64,000 nt of DNA, taken from assembly GCA_029216955.1 (NCBI GenBank), contig JANAVB010006997.1:1-64000 (forward strand). Direction: 5' to 3'. The notes under the pieces are model-generated. The model worked only from the letters and a program-made list of their open reading frames with translations, searched no databases and was not told where the DNA came from. This document shows positions 35,943-45,800 of the stretch, one piece after another. Source of the stretch: Iris pallida. Taxonomy: Eukaryota; Streptophyta; Magnoliopsida; Asparagales; Iridaceae. How positions within the stretch are numbered: the stretch's first letter is position 1; every line of letters starts with the position of its first letter. The position numbers were made by a program, and so were the translations under genes.

Positions 35943-36430
35943 AAATTTTTACGCTAGAACATCTTGATGTGAGCGTATTATAAACGCTGGCATGTGTTGA
36001 CATGAGCGTATTATAAATTTTACGCTAGCACATGTTGATGTGAGCGTATTATAAATTTTACACTAGCACATGTTGTTGTGAGCGTATTATAAACGCTGGC
36101 ATGTGTTGACATGAGCGTATTATAAATTTTACGCTGGCATGTGTTGACATGAGCGTATTCTAAATTTTACGCTAGCACATGTTGATGTGAGCGTATTACG
36201 AATTTTACGCTGGCACATGTTGATGTGAGCGTATTCTAAAATTTACGCTGGCATGTATAGACATGAGCGTATTTTAGATTTTACGCTGGCATGTGTAGAC
36301 ATGAGCGTAATTTAGATTTTACACTGGCACGTATAGACGTGGGCGTATTTTCTTAATTTTACGCTGACACGTATAAACATGGGCGTATATTCTTAGCTTT
36401 ATGCTAGCACGTATAAACGTGGGCGTGAAA
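35943..36430 (+). repeat. 38-bp tandem array of stem-loops (about 13 units)
   Basis: Unit starts (ACGCT or variant) lie at 35951, 35984, 36022, 36061, 36093, 36131, 36169, 36207, 36245, 36283, 36321, 36361 and 36401, so the period is mostly 38. Each unit folds: outer stem TACGCT/AGCGTA, a 2-nt bulge, inner 5-bp stem, 4-nt loop GTTG, ATAG, GTAG or ATAA. The inner stem changes in step on both sides: CACAT/ATGTG (36029-36042), CATGT/ACATG (36138-36151), CACGT/ACGTG (36328-36341). It sits in intron 1 of the antisense gene and upstream of the polypurine tract. Confidence 0.8.
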
Positions 36431-36654
36431 TCTGAAGGTTCGGGTTTTTCTTTATTTTCTCCGGCGAACTTGTAGCCGAGATAAAGTAGGGTTTTACGCT
36501 TCGTTGCTGGAGCCACGACGGGCTCCTTTCCCTTGTTTCCGGCGGCAGACTTCTTGGGAGCCATTGGATTGAAAGCAAAAGTTTGAAAGAGGAAGAAGAG
36601 TAAGAGAGATCGAGAGTACGGGAAACAAGTAAAGTTTTTTCTCTCTCCAAAGAG

Positions 36655-36665
36655 CCTATTTATAG
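36655..36665 (-). promoter_or_regulatory. TATA box of the antisense gene
   Basis: On the minus strand CTATAAATAGG lies about 91 bp before the ATG at 36564, a normal distance for a plant promoter. This supports independent antisense transcription from within the element, opposite to the LTR promoter. Confidence 0.6.
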
Positions 36666-36830
36666 AATTTTTGAATCGGTTCGAATTCCTGACTTTTACG
36701 CTGACTGTTGGATATCCCAACTTTTATGCGGATGACCATTGGATATCCCGAATTCTACGCCGATTGTTGAAATTCCAAATTTTACACTTCTGTTCAAAGT
36801 ATTTCAAATTTTGAAAATATTTGAAAACTT

Positions 36831-36842
36831 TGAAGGGGGTCT
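36831..36842 (+). other. Polypurine tract of Ogre-like element
   Basis: GAAGGGGGTCT just before TGTAGGAGCG, the start of the 3' LTR. Confidence 0.65.
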
Positions 36843-37963
36843 TGTAGGAGCGTAAAAAAATGCTTCATGGACTTAGTCAAAGAAGTTGAGAATTTTACGC
36901 GAGCTACTCTCTACGCAAGTTAGACTTTACGTGAGCTACTCTCTACGCAAGCTACACTTTACGCTAGCTACTTTACGCGGGAGCTATTCATTGAACTTTA
37001 CACTGAGGACAGACTGTCAGGCCGTATTTAATGCCGAAGATTTGGTCAGACAAAATGATTTTTTCTGACAGCATGCAGCACAGAAGTCGAGAAGATTGGA
37101 TTTACACCAAACCCGATACTCGTCGTATAGTGTGCAGATGGGGCTACTTTACGCTCAATACAATCGCTTCTTTTACGCACGGTAGCTATTCGAGCTTTTA
37201 CGCTCAAAGCTATTGTGGGCGTAAAGTCTATTTGGGCTACTTTTTACGCTCAAGGCTATTGTAGCCACTTTACGATGGGAAGTTTATTTTAGGCTATTTT
37301 ACGCCCAGTTTGCCACTTTACGCTAAGAGTGTGTTTTGAGTCATTTTACGCCCGATCTTTCCTGACCATTTAAGAACGTGGTTTGCCCACGTGGCTTTCA
37401 TGCCACACTTCTCGAGGAACGTATGTACGTGCTCTCCCCATTTTGTTAAAGTAGTGGGACACGTGTCACCATGCGTAGAGATCAAACTCTACGTGGGACA
37501 CGTGTCAACGTGCGTAGAGGATGAGTTGCATCGTGGGTGACAGTTGCTAGCGTAAAGACTCGATTTTGCTGCTTTTTACGCACAAAGGGTTAAGTCTATA
37601 AATAGACTTATTTTTATCAAGAGATCAAGAGAGAGACAGGAGAGGAGTTTCTGAGAAAACTCATACTTCCAGAGTGATATTCCCAGAAGCATTTCTTCAA
37701 CTTTTTCTCAAGAACAGGGTGAAGCAAAGTAATTCGACTGTGCCATCAGTGCCATTGCTCGATACCTTTCCGGTGACTTAGTTCTTCCGATTGTTCGTCT
37801 TCTTCAAGCAGTTTTCTTCTTCATCATCGTATGGTCCAAGGAACAAAGTGATCGCTCTTAGATCAGACTTCCATAGCAATACTTCCCAGAACAATTTGTA
37901 CTTCTTGTACTTTTTCTAGTTTTCTTTCAAAAGCCAATTTTAGACATTTTGTTAAGTGAAACA
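36843..37963 (+). mobile_element. Inner Ogre-like element, 3' LTR
   Basis: Colinear with 11919-13047; about 42 substitutions and an 8-bp deletion near 37727. It ends GTGAAACA followed by ACTCC, the right target-site repeat, after which the outer Tat integrase frame resumes. Confidence 0.92.
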
Positions 37964-39402
37964 ACTCCGATTACAAAACCTAGAGACCGACGCCCTCGTC
38001 AGTCTCACCGCCTCTCTGGCAGCTCATGTCGGAACCCAGTACTCCATCACAATGATGGGTCACAAGCTGGTCTACCCAAAGAACAACCTACATACGTGTC
38101 TGAGCTACTCTATACAAACGGACACCAATGTTGTCATTCGGGACTGGCAATTCCCGTTCATAGACTACGCGGTCTACAAGATCCTACCTGAAGACCCAAA
38201 GGAAGCTACTTCTATCAAGAATTTCTCACTCCGATTCTTCTACAACACAGCTACCAAAATGCTGTATCATCGTTCCTACAACGAACTTCTCCTTCGGTGT
38301 CTATCTAATACCGAAGCAAAAAAGCACTTTGGGAGGCGCATGATCGTACCTGCGGAGCTCATCAACCTGGTCCTAAGTTACAGGACGGACTATGTCTTAT
38401 GGGCTACTACTGTCCACTATGATGGCAGACACTGTGGAGTATGCTAAAAAGTGTCGGGTATGTCATTTGCATGCTGACTTCATTCACCAACCTTCTGAGT
38501 TCCTACACCCTACTATGGTCGCCTGGCCATTTGAAGCATGGGATATGGATATCCCCAGGCCAATCAACCCTCCATCCTCCAAATGACACCAGTTCATTCT
38601 CGTTATCACCGACTACTTTTCTAAGTAGGCGGAAGCGGTGACACTGGTTGAGGTGAAAACCTCAAACATGATCGGCTTTGTTAAGCACCACGTCATTTAC
38701 CAATTCGAAATTCCTCGAAGAATTATCCATGACAATGGCCCTCAGTTTGTGAGCCATGCATTCCATCGGTACTGTGATAAGAATCGGATACAGAATGTAC
38801 CATCAACGGCCTACAATCCTGTAGCGAATGGGCTAGACGAAGCATTCAATAAGACGATTGTCAACCTGCTCAAGAAAGTCGTATCTTCCAATAAGCACGA
38901 CTAGAATGAGAAACTCGGAGAATGTCTTTGGGCTTGTTGTACTACCGTTCGCACACCCACAAGCAACACGCCATTATATCTTGTCTACGGGATCGAGGTG
39001 GTGCTTCCCCTGGAGATCCAGATTCCGTCTGAATGGGTAGCCACCAACTAGCTGACAGACGAAGACAATCAACGTCGTCGGCTACAGGAGTTTAAAGCAT
39101 TGGATGAGAGGCACCTGCTGGCTCAACAATGTATCGAACTTTATCAAGCTCGGATTTTCGGAGCTTTCAATAAAAAGGTCCAAGAAAGGACATTCCTAGT
39201 GGGTGACCTCATCTTATCAGTTCGAAGACCGATGGTGATGACCCACAAGACAGCTAGAAAGTTCGAGCCCATGTGGGAAGGATCGTTCATCATAAAGACG
39301 GTCTACTCCAATGGTGCTTACCGACTGGCCAAACCTAATGGCGATTTGCTAATGATGCCGATCAATGACAAATTTCTAAAAAATACTATGTCTAAAGTCT
39401 AA
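37964..39402 (+). pseudogene. pol: Outer Tat-type element, fragment 2: end of second RNase H and integrase
   Basis: Starts in the RNase H tail (LQNLETDALVSLTASLA), continuing the frame left at 11918. The linker (FPFIDYAVYKILPEDPKEA) and the integrase zinc finger follow, with frame damage around 38310-38440. The catalytic core shows WDMDIPRP, HDNGPQF and GLDEAF; the C-terminal module (MWEGSFIIKTVYSNGAYRLAKPNGDLLMMP) ends with TAA at 39400-39402. Stops near 38584, 38626, 38902 and 39048 and several frameshifts make it non-functional. Similarity to the inner Pol is clear, but it is a different, older family member. Confidence 0.88.
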
Positions 39403-39477
39403 ATTGTCATATATTTCCACATCCCCTGTAGGTGCTTATGGATTCTATTAACGAATTCATCCCTTCTTTTTTTCCCC

Positions 39478-39624
39478 TATAGAATATTTCATGTCCATAC
39501 TACCTCTGAATCGTTCTATACATCCATAGAATCTATTCTTACCATATCCACATGACCTCTGAGTAAGAAAAATTGTACCACAAAAATTTCACGTTTACTA
39601 TATCCATATTACCGCTGAGTAAAC
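39478..39624 (+). other. Three stem-loops with the same loop as in the inner element
   Basis: TATAGAA 39478-39484 plus TTCA 39488-39491 pair with TGAA 39507-39510 plus TTCTATA 39514-39520. TTCTTAC 39536-39542 pairs with GTAAGAA 39563-39569. GTTTACT 39593-39599 pairs with AGTAAAC 39618-39624. The loops are TGTCCATACTACCTC, CATATCCACATGACCTCTGA and ATATCCATATTACCGCTG. Same place (after the pol stop, before the antisense gene end) as 22098-22412, but none of the stems is the same. Confidence 0.7.
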
Positions 39625-39829
39625 ACCCTATCCCTAGCGGAGTTACCTCCACCCTATCATCAAAAGTTCAGGATAAATGGACAAAGCAAAGAAGCAAAAC
39701 TAAGATTTTCATTCATGAAAAAGAAAAGTTTTTCTTTCTTTACTAGAAAAAGGCCTCCCAAAAGAAAGGAACAAGAAGACAAAAGATATCAATATTGCGA
39801 TCTAAGATGACCAGCACATATGTTCGTCA

Positions 39830-40006
39830 AGTCAACTTCTCAAAAAGGCAATCTTGGGCCCAACCAACTCTCTGGCTCGGCGCTCTGCCTCTTGTCGTCT
39901 GGAGGCCTCATCTTCGAGCTGGGACAGGTTCTGGCATGCGATGTCTAACTCTGCCTGACTAGCACCGATACTCTCCTTCTCTTTAGCTAAAATCTCGTAT
40001 CACTGG
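39830..40006 (-). pseudogene. Outer Tat-type antisense gene, 3' terminal fragment
   Basis: On the minus strand a Glu/Ala/Arg-rich coiled-coil end (ASQAELDIACQNLSQLEDE, EAERRARELVGP) ends with a stop near 39834. It corresponds to the coiled-coil C-terminus of the inner antisense gene. The upstream part continues at 50412 across the gypsy insertion. Confidence 0.65.
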
Positions 40007-42670
40007 TGTCACGCCCCAGAACCAGAATACTGGAGAGCGGGGGAATGACTCAACCGGCTACGTATTACGGGTAGGGAAATACCGTATAATACTATCAATG
40101 CTGTCTAAAAGACGAGGGGGTGCATACTACATGAAAGTCTCGCTATGGTCACTTCACATCTATTGTCTCAATCATTCAAACAAGAAATAGTAATAAAGAA
40201 CATGTAAGATAAAGCAGTAAGGCTTCCCAAATGCTCAGTCAAAATGTTTTTGATATCTGGCTTTACAAAACATAGCCAGATGATGTAGCAAAGTATACAC
40301 AATTGTTATCAGCTGCAGCCTGACTTAGTTATCATTATGTAAAAGTAAGTACAAGACAATCCGACTAACATGTCGATGCCCAACGGCAAAGTATAAAGTA
40401 AGTAACAAACAAGCGGGGAAGTAAGGAACCCACTCGAGTTCTCCTGCGATCATTCCTCTAGTATTGACCATCTTGGAGGTGGAAGTAAGCTGAGTCCTCG
40501 GGAACCGGCTCTAAATATGGCCATACAAAACCAGAGAGGTTAGACCTCTAATAGCAAGTACCGCAAGGAAGCACGATATGAGAAATTAAAACCAGTAGAT
40601 AAGAAAAATTTATGATAAATAGATCTCTGTTTGCTACTGGGACTCACATAACATCACGACACTTCAAACCAACTTCCCAACCAAACAAGGACATAAATTG
40701 ACCTGTCATGTCCTGATATTCTGATCATCTCGGTAGTTAACAGAGTAGGTACAGTACACAAACAAGTTAACTTAAACGGCCATGCAACTACTACGGCTTG
40801 CTATTGTGAGTTCCAAGTTATCCTGGAATTATGCAATAAGGGATTCCTCAGTTCTTACTATGTGCAAGCAAGGCTAGTCTACCCAATCAATCAATTGCGC
40901 CAATCATGAATTAGATGAGTCCCAGCGGGACGCCCGTCATCAATATACAATAAATAATATAAGCAAATACCGCTCCCTGCCCATGTGGCAGATTTTCAGT
41001 ATCTGTGGGAACCTGCCGGCATGTCGGGCACTTAATAGTCCCAAAGATGGCTGCCATATAAGAACTCGGGAATCCGTTCTCTCCATACAATCATTATTTT
41101 ATTTAACTTAGTAGCCTCTATGTTAAGTGAAATCCCATGCCGTGGATCATGGTCCTTCAGAATGAGTACTTTCGTACAAAGTACGATATGCACAACTCTA
41201 CAACGATACCCGTGCGGTTAGGTTGTAGGTCTTACATAGCGTAATGCAACAATCAAAACTAGCCACGGAATAATTATTCCTTGACCATAAAGTACACATG
41301 TTGCTTTTTTAAAATAAATAAATTGAAGCCTGCACGTGTCTATATGCCAATATTCGGGATCGGCCAATCGATTGCAATAGATCATAGTTAATATGAACGT
41401 GTCTCATTCAATTCAATAAAATAACTAGCCAGTCTCTTAGTTCCAACTAGGAACACATGATCAATTATTAGTCAAGGTCACAATTTATGTCAATCAATGT
41501 CAATTCAGGACAAAAATCAGCCAAAAGGCAGTATGGGCTAGAGTTCATGCGGCCGGAAAAATAGGGTCTCATGCGGCTGGGAAATATGTGCTCATGCGGC
41601 GGGAAATGATATGCTCATGCGGCTGGCACCAACCCAGCCATGCGGCTGAGAAAAATTAAGTCCATGCGGCTGAGAAACTAAGTCCATGCGGCTCAGTAAA
41701 ACATGCATATGCGGCTAAGGGATCTGGGCCCTATGCGGCTCAAGCTCATGCGGCTGGGATTCAAGCTCATGCGGCTAGATGGGACTGGGCCTTATGCGGC
41801 CAAAATCTTCATGCGGCCAAAATCTTTATGCGGCCAGAATGCTCATGCGGCCAGGATTCTTTATGCGGCCAAAATCTTCATGTGGCCAAAATCTTCATAC
41901 GGCCAGAATGCTCATGCGGCCAGGATGCTTTATGCGGCCAAAATCTTCATGCGGCCAGAATGCTCATGCGGCAAGAATGCTCATGCGGCCAAAATACTTG
42001 ATACGGCCAAAACTGTTCTTCTTCTCCAAATTTTTTGAGAACAGAACTATGGAAGCCATGGAAGCTATTGCTTCCAAACTCTCTAAATCCTTCATTCCAA
42101 GCCCAAATCTGGACTTTCATTGGTCAAAATAGGGTAGAACGAAATTCTCTACAACATGGAACCATCAAAACTTGAAAATAACAAGGTTAGCTAGATCAAA
42201 ACCCAATAATCCGAAAATATAATAAGTTTAGATCTACACAAAATGAGCCATGGAAATTGAAAATGCTAAGTACTAAAGTATCTAAGAATCTTCTGAGGAA
42301 GACAATGGAAGAACGAAAGTGGAGATCCATCAAGAAGCAAGTTGTACTTGCCTAGCTCTCTTAGGTTGGTAGGGGAGTTATGAGGAAGAAGAAGAGTAAA
42401 GGAGAAGGACTAATGAATAGCGAGAAAGGGGTTTGGGGTTTAAATGGGGGTGGTGGTAGGTGGGTTCATGTTGAACCACCCAAGGCCGGAAAATAAACCA
42501 ACTCTGGCCGAACCCAAAAGCAAAGTAAAAAGCAGAAAGTAAAATGCAGAAAAATAATTAGCATAAAATTAAAGGAATTTAAATACAGAACAATACATGA
42601 TAAAATTTAAATAAATACATTCAAGCAGTACACGTATTTAAAATGCGTATTCTGGGAACGAGTAGTGACA
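40007..42670 (-). mobile_element. Tekay-type element, 3' LTR (2664 bp)
   Basis: Colinear with 47854-50411. It contains about 105 bp (about 42425-42530, including a G-rich GGGGGTGGTGG stretch) that the other LTR lacks. No gene; the frames at 41703-42132 are a by-product of the ATGCGGC array. Confidence 0.9.
41541..42010. repeat. ATGCGGC short-period array in Tekay LTR (copy 1)
   Basis: About 25 ATGCGGC heptamers. The right part is a 17-bp tandem repeat alternating ATGCGGCCAAAATCTTC and ATGCGGCCAGAATGCTC; the left part has irregular spacing with GGCTGGGA-type fillers. Confidence 0.85.
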
Positions 42671-42684
42671 TCTCTACCCTCCTT
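42671..42684 (-). other. Polypurine tract of Tekay-type element
   Basis: On the minus strand AAGGAGGGTAGAGA precedes the TGTCACTACT start of the 3' LTR; TTCCGAGGACAGAATTTTTC lies just upstream, as is usual for this lineage. Confidence 0.7.
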
Positions 42685-42899
42685 AGAAAAATTCTGTCCT
42701 CGGAATTTCAAATCCAAAAAGAATAGGGACATCGAAACTAAACTAATCTAAGTACAAGCAATTTGAGCAAGCAATCATTTTACAATGTCAATAGCAAGTA
42801 ATACATTTATATTTATCTATCTATGGCACCAAGCAGTTCTACTCATAGGGTGACAAGCATGAGGAGTTAAGACAATCAAGGTATACAGAAAGGAATATA

Positions 42900-44110
42900 C
42901 CTTATGAGCCAAACAGGTGCGGATACCGTGATCGGATATCATCCTCACGTTCTCACGTTGACTCCCCTAAAGAGTGATGACCCCAAGCAACCCGGACAAG
43001 ACTAATTGTTCGGTTCTTGAGTATCTTCTCTCTTCGGTCCAAAATAGACACAGGTTGTTCCTTGTAAGACAGGTTGGTACCAACAACCAGCTCAAAATGA
43101 TCAAGGATATGGCTTGGGTCCGATACATACCTACGCAACTGAGATACATAGAACACATCATGCACCTCTTGTAACGAAGGTGGAAGGGATAAACGATAAG
43201 CAACATCGCCTATTCGATCAAGGATAGCAAATGGGCCCACGTATCGCGGACTCAACTTCCCGCGAATGCCAAAACTAATGACCCCACGAGTAGGTAAGAT
43301 CCGCAAGAACACGTGGTCCCCAACAGAAAATTCAAGCAGCCTACGATGCTGGTCCGCCCAATGACGATGCCGATCTTGCACAATACGAAATCGCTCTATA
43401 ATTCCCTTAACCACTTCAACTGTCTGAACAATCATTTCTGGACCTAGCATCTTTCTTTCTGCGATATCATCCCATGCTAGTGGCGACCTACACTTCTTAC
43501 CATATAGTGCTTCAAATGGCACCATCTGGATACTGGTTTGATAACTGTTGTTGTACGAGAACTCGACTAAGTGTAAGCGGCTCTCCCAAGATCCTCTAAA
43601 ATCTAGGGTACAAGCTCGCAACATATCTTCTAAAGTCTGAATTGTTCTTTCTGATTGCCCGTCTGTCTGTGGATGGTAAGCTGTACTAAATCTTAACTTG
43701 GTACCCAGACTATTATGTAGACTCTTCCAAAAATATGATGTAAAGCGGGTATCTCTATCTGACACAATACTGACAAGGACTCCATGCTGCCTGACTATTT
43801 GCTGCATATATAATTCTGCCAACTTTTCTGTAGATTGCCCTACTTTGAAAGGAAGAAAATATGCCACCTTTGTAAGCCGATCTACTATCACCCAGATAGC
43901 ATCTTTACCACTTGGCGATCTCGGAAAACCGGTCACAAAGTCCATTGTGATGTGTTCCCACTTCCATTCTGGAATAGGAAGCGGTTGCAATAATCCAGCG
44001 GGCCTCTGTTGTTCTGCCTTCACTTGCTGACATATCAAGCAACAGGAGACGAATCTAGCTATCTCCCTCTTCATTCCGTTCTACCAGAAGTGCTGCTTGA
44101 TATCTTGGTA
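42900..44110 (-). pseudogene. int: Integrase and chromodomain of Tekay-type element
   Basis: Inserts the cDNA into the host genome; the chromodomain directs it to marked chromatin. The zinc-finger tail (CCLICQQVKAEQQRP) is followed by the catalytic core with TMDFVTGFP, SDRDTRFTSYFW and HPQTDGQSERTIQ (D-D-E). The C-terminal GPF-type module reads LSPRYVGPFAILDRIG. The chromodomain follows (EQPVSILDRREKILKNRTISLVRVAWGHHSLGEST). The Trp codon expected in TWE is TGA at about 42952, which truncates the end (EREDDIRSRYPHLF lies beyond). A stop replaces a residue at about 44083 just upstream of MKREIARF. Confidence 0.9.
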
Positions 44111-44122
44111 CATCTTGGTCCC

Positions 44123-44880
44123 TCAAGGGTGTATAGAATACTGAGAACTGTGAGCTTCTGTCATAACCTCCTGTCTGATATCTCTACTAGGCACACATAG
44201 ACGTGATCCAAACCTAAGTGTACCATCTTCATTGATTTGCATCTCCTTTTTGAGTCCTGCCTCATATTCTGCCCTAAGCTTCTGAATCCTTGGGTCCTGT
44301 GCCTGAGCTGCCTTGATCCTGTCTACCAAGTCAGATTGAACTTGTAGACTTGCTAGAATTCCTACATCACTAGGAAGTATAATTTTGATGCCCATCTCCT
44401 GAAGGTCTTCTAAGATGTACTTTTGCGTTGTCAACATAAACGTGCCGCCTCTCCTGCTAAGAGCATCTGCTACTACGTTAGCCTTGTCTGGGTGATACTG
44501 AAGCTCCATGTCATAATCCTTGATCAACTCTAACCATCTTCTCTGCCTCATGTTCAGATCCTTCTAAGTAAAGATGTACTTCAGACTTTTGTGGTCTGTG
44601 TACATGTCCACTCGATCACCGTACAAGTAATGCCTCCATAGCTTCAAAGCAAATACTATTGCCGCCAACTCCAAGTCATGAGTTGGATAATTCTTCTCGT
44701 GGTCCCGAAGCTGCCTAGATGCATACGCTATTACCTTCCCATGCTGCATGAGGACACATCCAAGTCCTTTTCCTGACGCGTCACAATATACTGTAAAACC
44801 TCCGGGTCCAACTGGCAATGTCAGAATAGGTGCCGAGATCAACTTCTGCTTCAGATTCTCAAATGATGCCTAGCATTCGG
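44123..44880 (-). pseudogene. RNase H and integrase N-terminal region of Tekay-type element
   Basis: RNase H starts with [20 protein letters not shown] and contains [24 protein letters not shown] and [12 protein letters not shown]. One TAG near 44562 separates it from [31 protein letters not shown], the domain end and tether. The His-rich start of the integrase finger (HSSQYSIHP) ends at a stop near 44121. Another TAG lies near 44867. Confidence 0.85.
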
Positions 44881-45800
44881 CCGACCAGACGAATGGCACA
44901 TCCTTCCGTGTCAAGCGAGTCATGGGTGCTAAAAGTCTTGTAAAATCTGATACGAACCTTCTGTAATATCTTGCCAATCCCAAAAAACTCTACACATCTG
45001 CTACGGTCTTGGGTACTGGCCAACTCTCTACTACTTCTACCTTCTTGGGATCCACTGCTACTCCAGCCCCTGATATGATGTGACCCAAAAATAAAATATG
45101 GTCCGTCCAGAACTCACACTTGCTGAGCTTGGCATACAACTGGTTCTCTCTCAGAACCTGCAACACCTTCCGGAGGTGGTCTTCATGCTCCTCCTCACTA
45201 GCAGAGTATACGAGAATGTCGTCGAGAAACACAACGACAAACTGATCTAAGTATGGCATAAAGATGTGGTTCATCAAATCCATAAATATTGCTGGAGCAT
45301 TGGTCAAACCAAACGGCATTACCAAGAATTCATAATGCCCATACTTTGACCTGAACGCTGACTTGGGAATATCCTCCTTCCGAACCCTCACTTGATGATA
45401 CCCTGAACGAAGATCTATCTTAGAGAAAACTCTAGCTCTGCTCAACTGATCAAACAAGTCGTCAATCCTTGGTAGTGGGTACTAGTTCTTTACTGTTGCC
45501 GCGTTAAGCTTCCTGTAATCGATGCACAATCTGGATGACCCATCCTTCTTCCCCACAAGTACCACTGGTGCTGCCCATGGTGATATGCTAGTTTGGATGA
45601 ACTTCTTCTCTTTTAGTTCCTCTATGTGCTGATATAACTTGGCCTGCTCTGAATTCGCCATTCTGTAAACTCGATCTGATATCGGTTTAGTTCCAGGTGC
45701 CAATTCTATACTGAACTCAATATCTCTAACCGGTGGTAGACCTGGAAGTTTTTCAGAAAATACATCTAGAAACTCTTCAACTACCTTCGAAACTTGAACT
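44881..45800 (-). pseudogene. Reverse transcriptase of Tekay-type element
   Basis: RT blocks in order: [20 protein letters not shown], then a TAG near 45482, [32 protein letters not shown], the catalytic FLDDILVYS at about 45200-45230, and [14 protein letters not shown] near 44990 interrupts the thumb/connection (SFLGLARYYRRFV). All stops are TAG, consistent with decay of CAG or TGG codons. Confidence 0.9.

Larger units (their letters stand above)
31611..36564 (-). pseudogene. Antisense extra gene of Ogre-like element, copy B, with exon 1 and promoter
   Basis: This copy has the full layout. Exon 1 starts with ATG at 36562-36564 and reads MAPKKSAAGNKGKEPVVAPA, a basic N-terminus that could act as a nuclear localisation signal (inference). 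The donor of intron 1 is not clear; the intron would contain the 38-bp array. Exon 2 begins after GGCAG at about 35739 (VDLQAHPLAEVFGSSVG) and the rest follows as in copy A: mobile-domain-like region, Lys-rich linker, 76-bp intron 32997-33072, acidic region, helical region, coiled coil, stop at 31611. The in-frame stops and frameshifts of copy A are all present, so the gene was already broken before duplication. The open frame 36319-36720 includes exon 1. Confidence 0.75.
11919..37963 (+). mobile_element. Inner Tat/Ogre-like LTR retrotransposon with internal 9 kb tandem duplication
   Basis: Bounded by two direct LTRs of 1129 and 1121 bp. Flanks are GCTCC before and ACTCC after: a 5-bp target site duplication with one change. 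The host reading frame matches across the insertion. Order: LTR, tRNA-Arg primer site, ORF1, gag, protease, RT, RNase H, second RNase H, integrase, hairpin array, antisense gene, second copy of the block from the protease flank to the antisense gene, 38-bp repeat array, antisense promoter, polypurine tract, LTR. Without the duplication it would be about 17 kb, normal for Ogre/Tat elements. I count about 42 differences between the LTRs (about 3.7%). Nearly every long frame has stops, so it is probably immobile. Confidence 0.9.

Noticed and set aside
35943..36430. 38-bp array as a CRISPR array
   Set aside because: Units are head-to-tail repeats without unique spacers, in a plant retrotransposon, with no cas genes.
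41703..42132. Proteins with MRPKSSCGQN-type repeats
   Set aside because: Translation of the ATGCGGC array in the LTR; interrupted or shifted in the other LTR.
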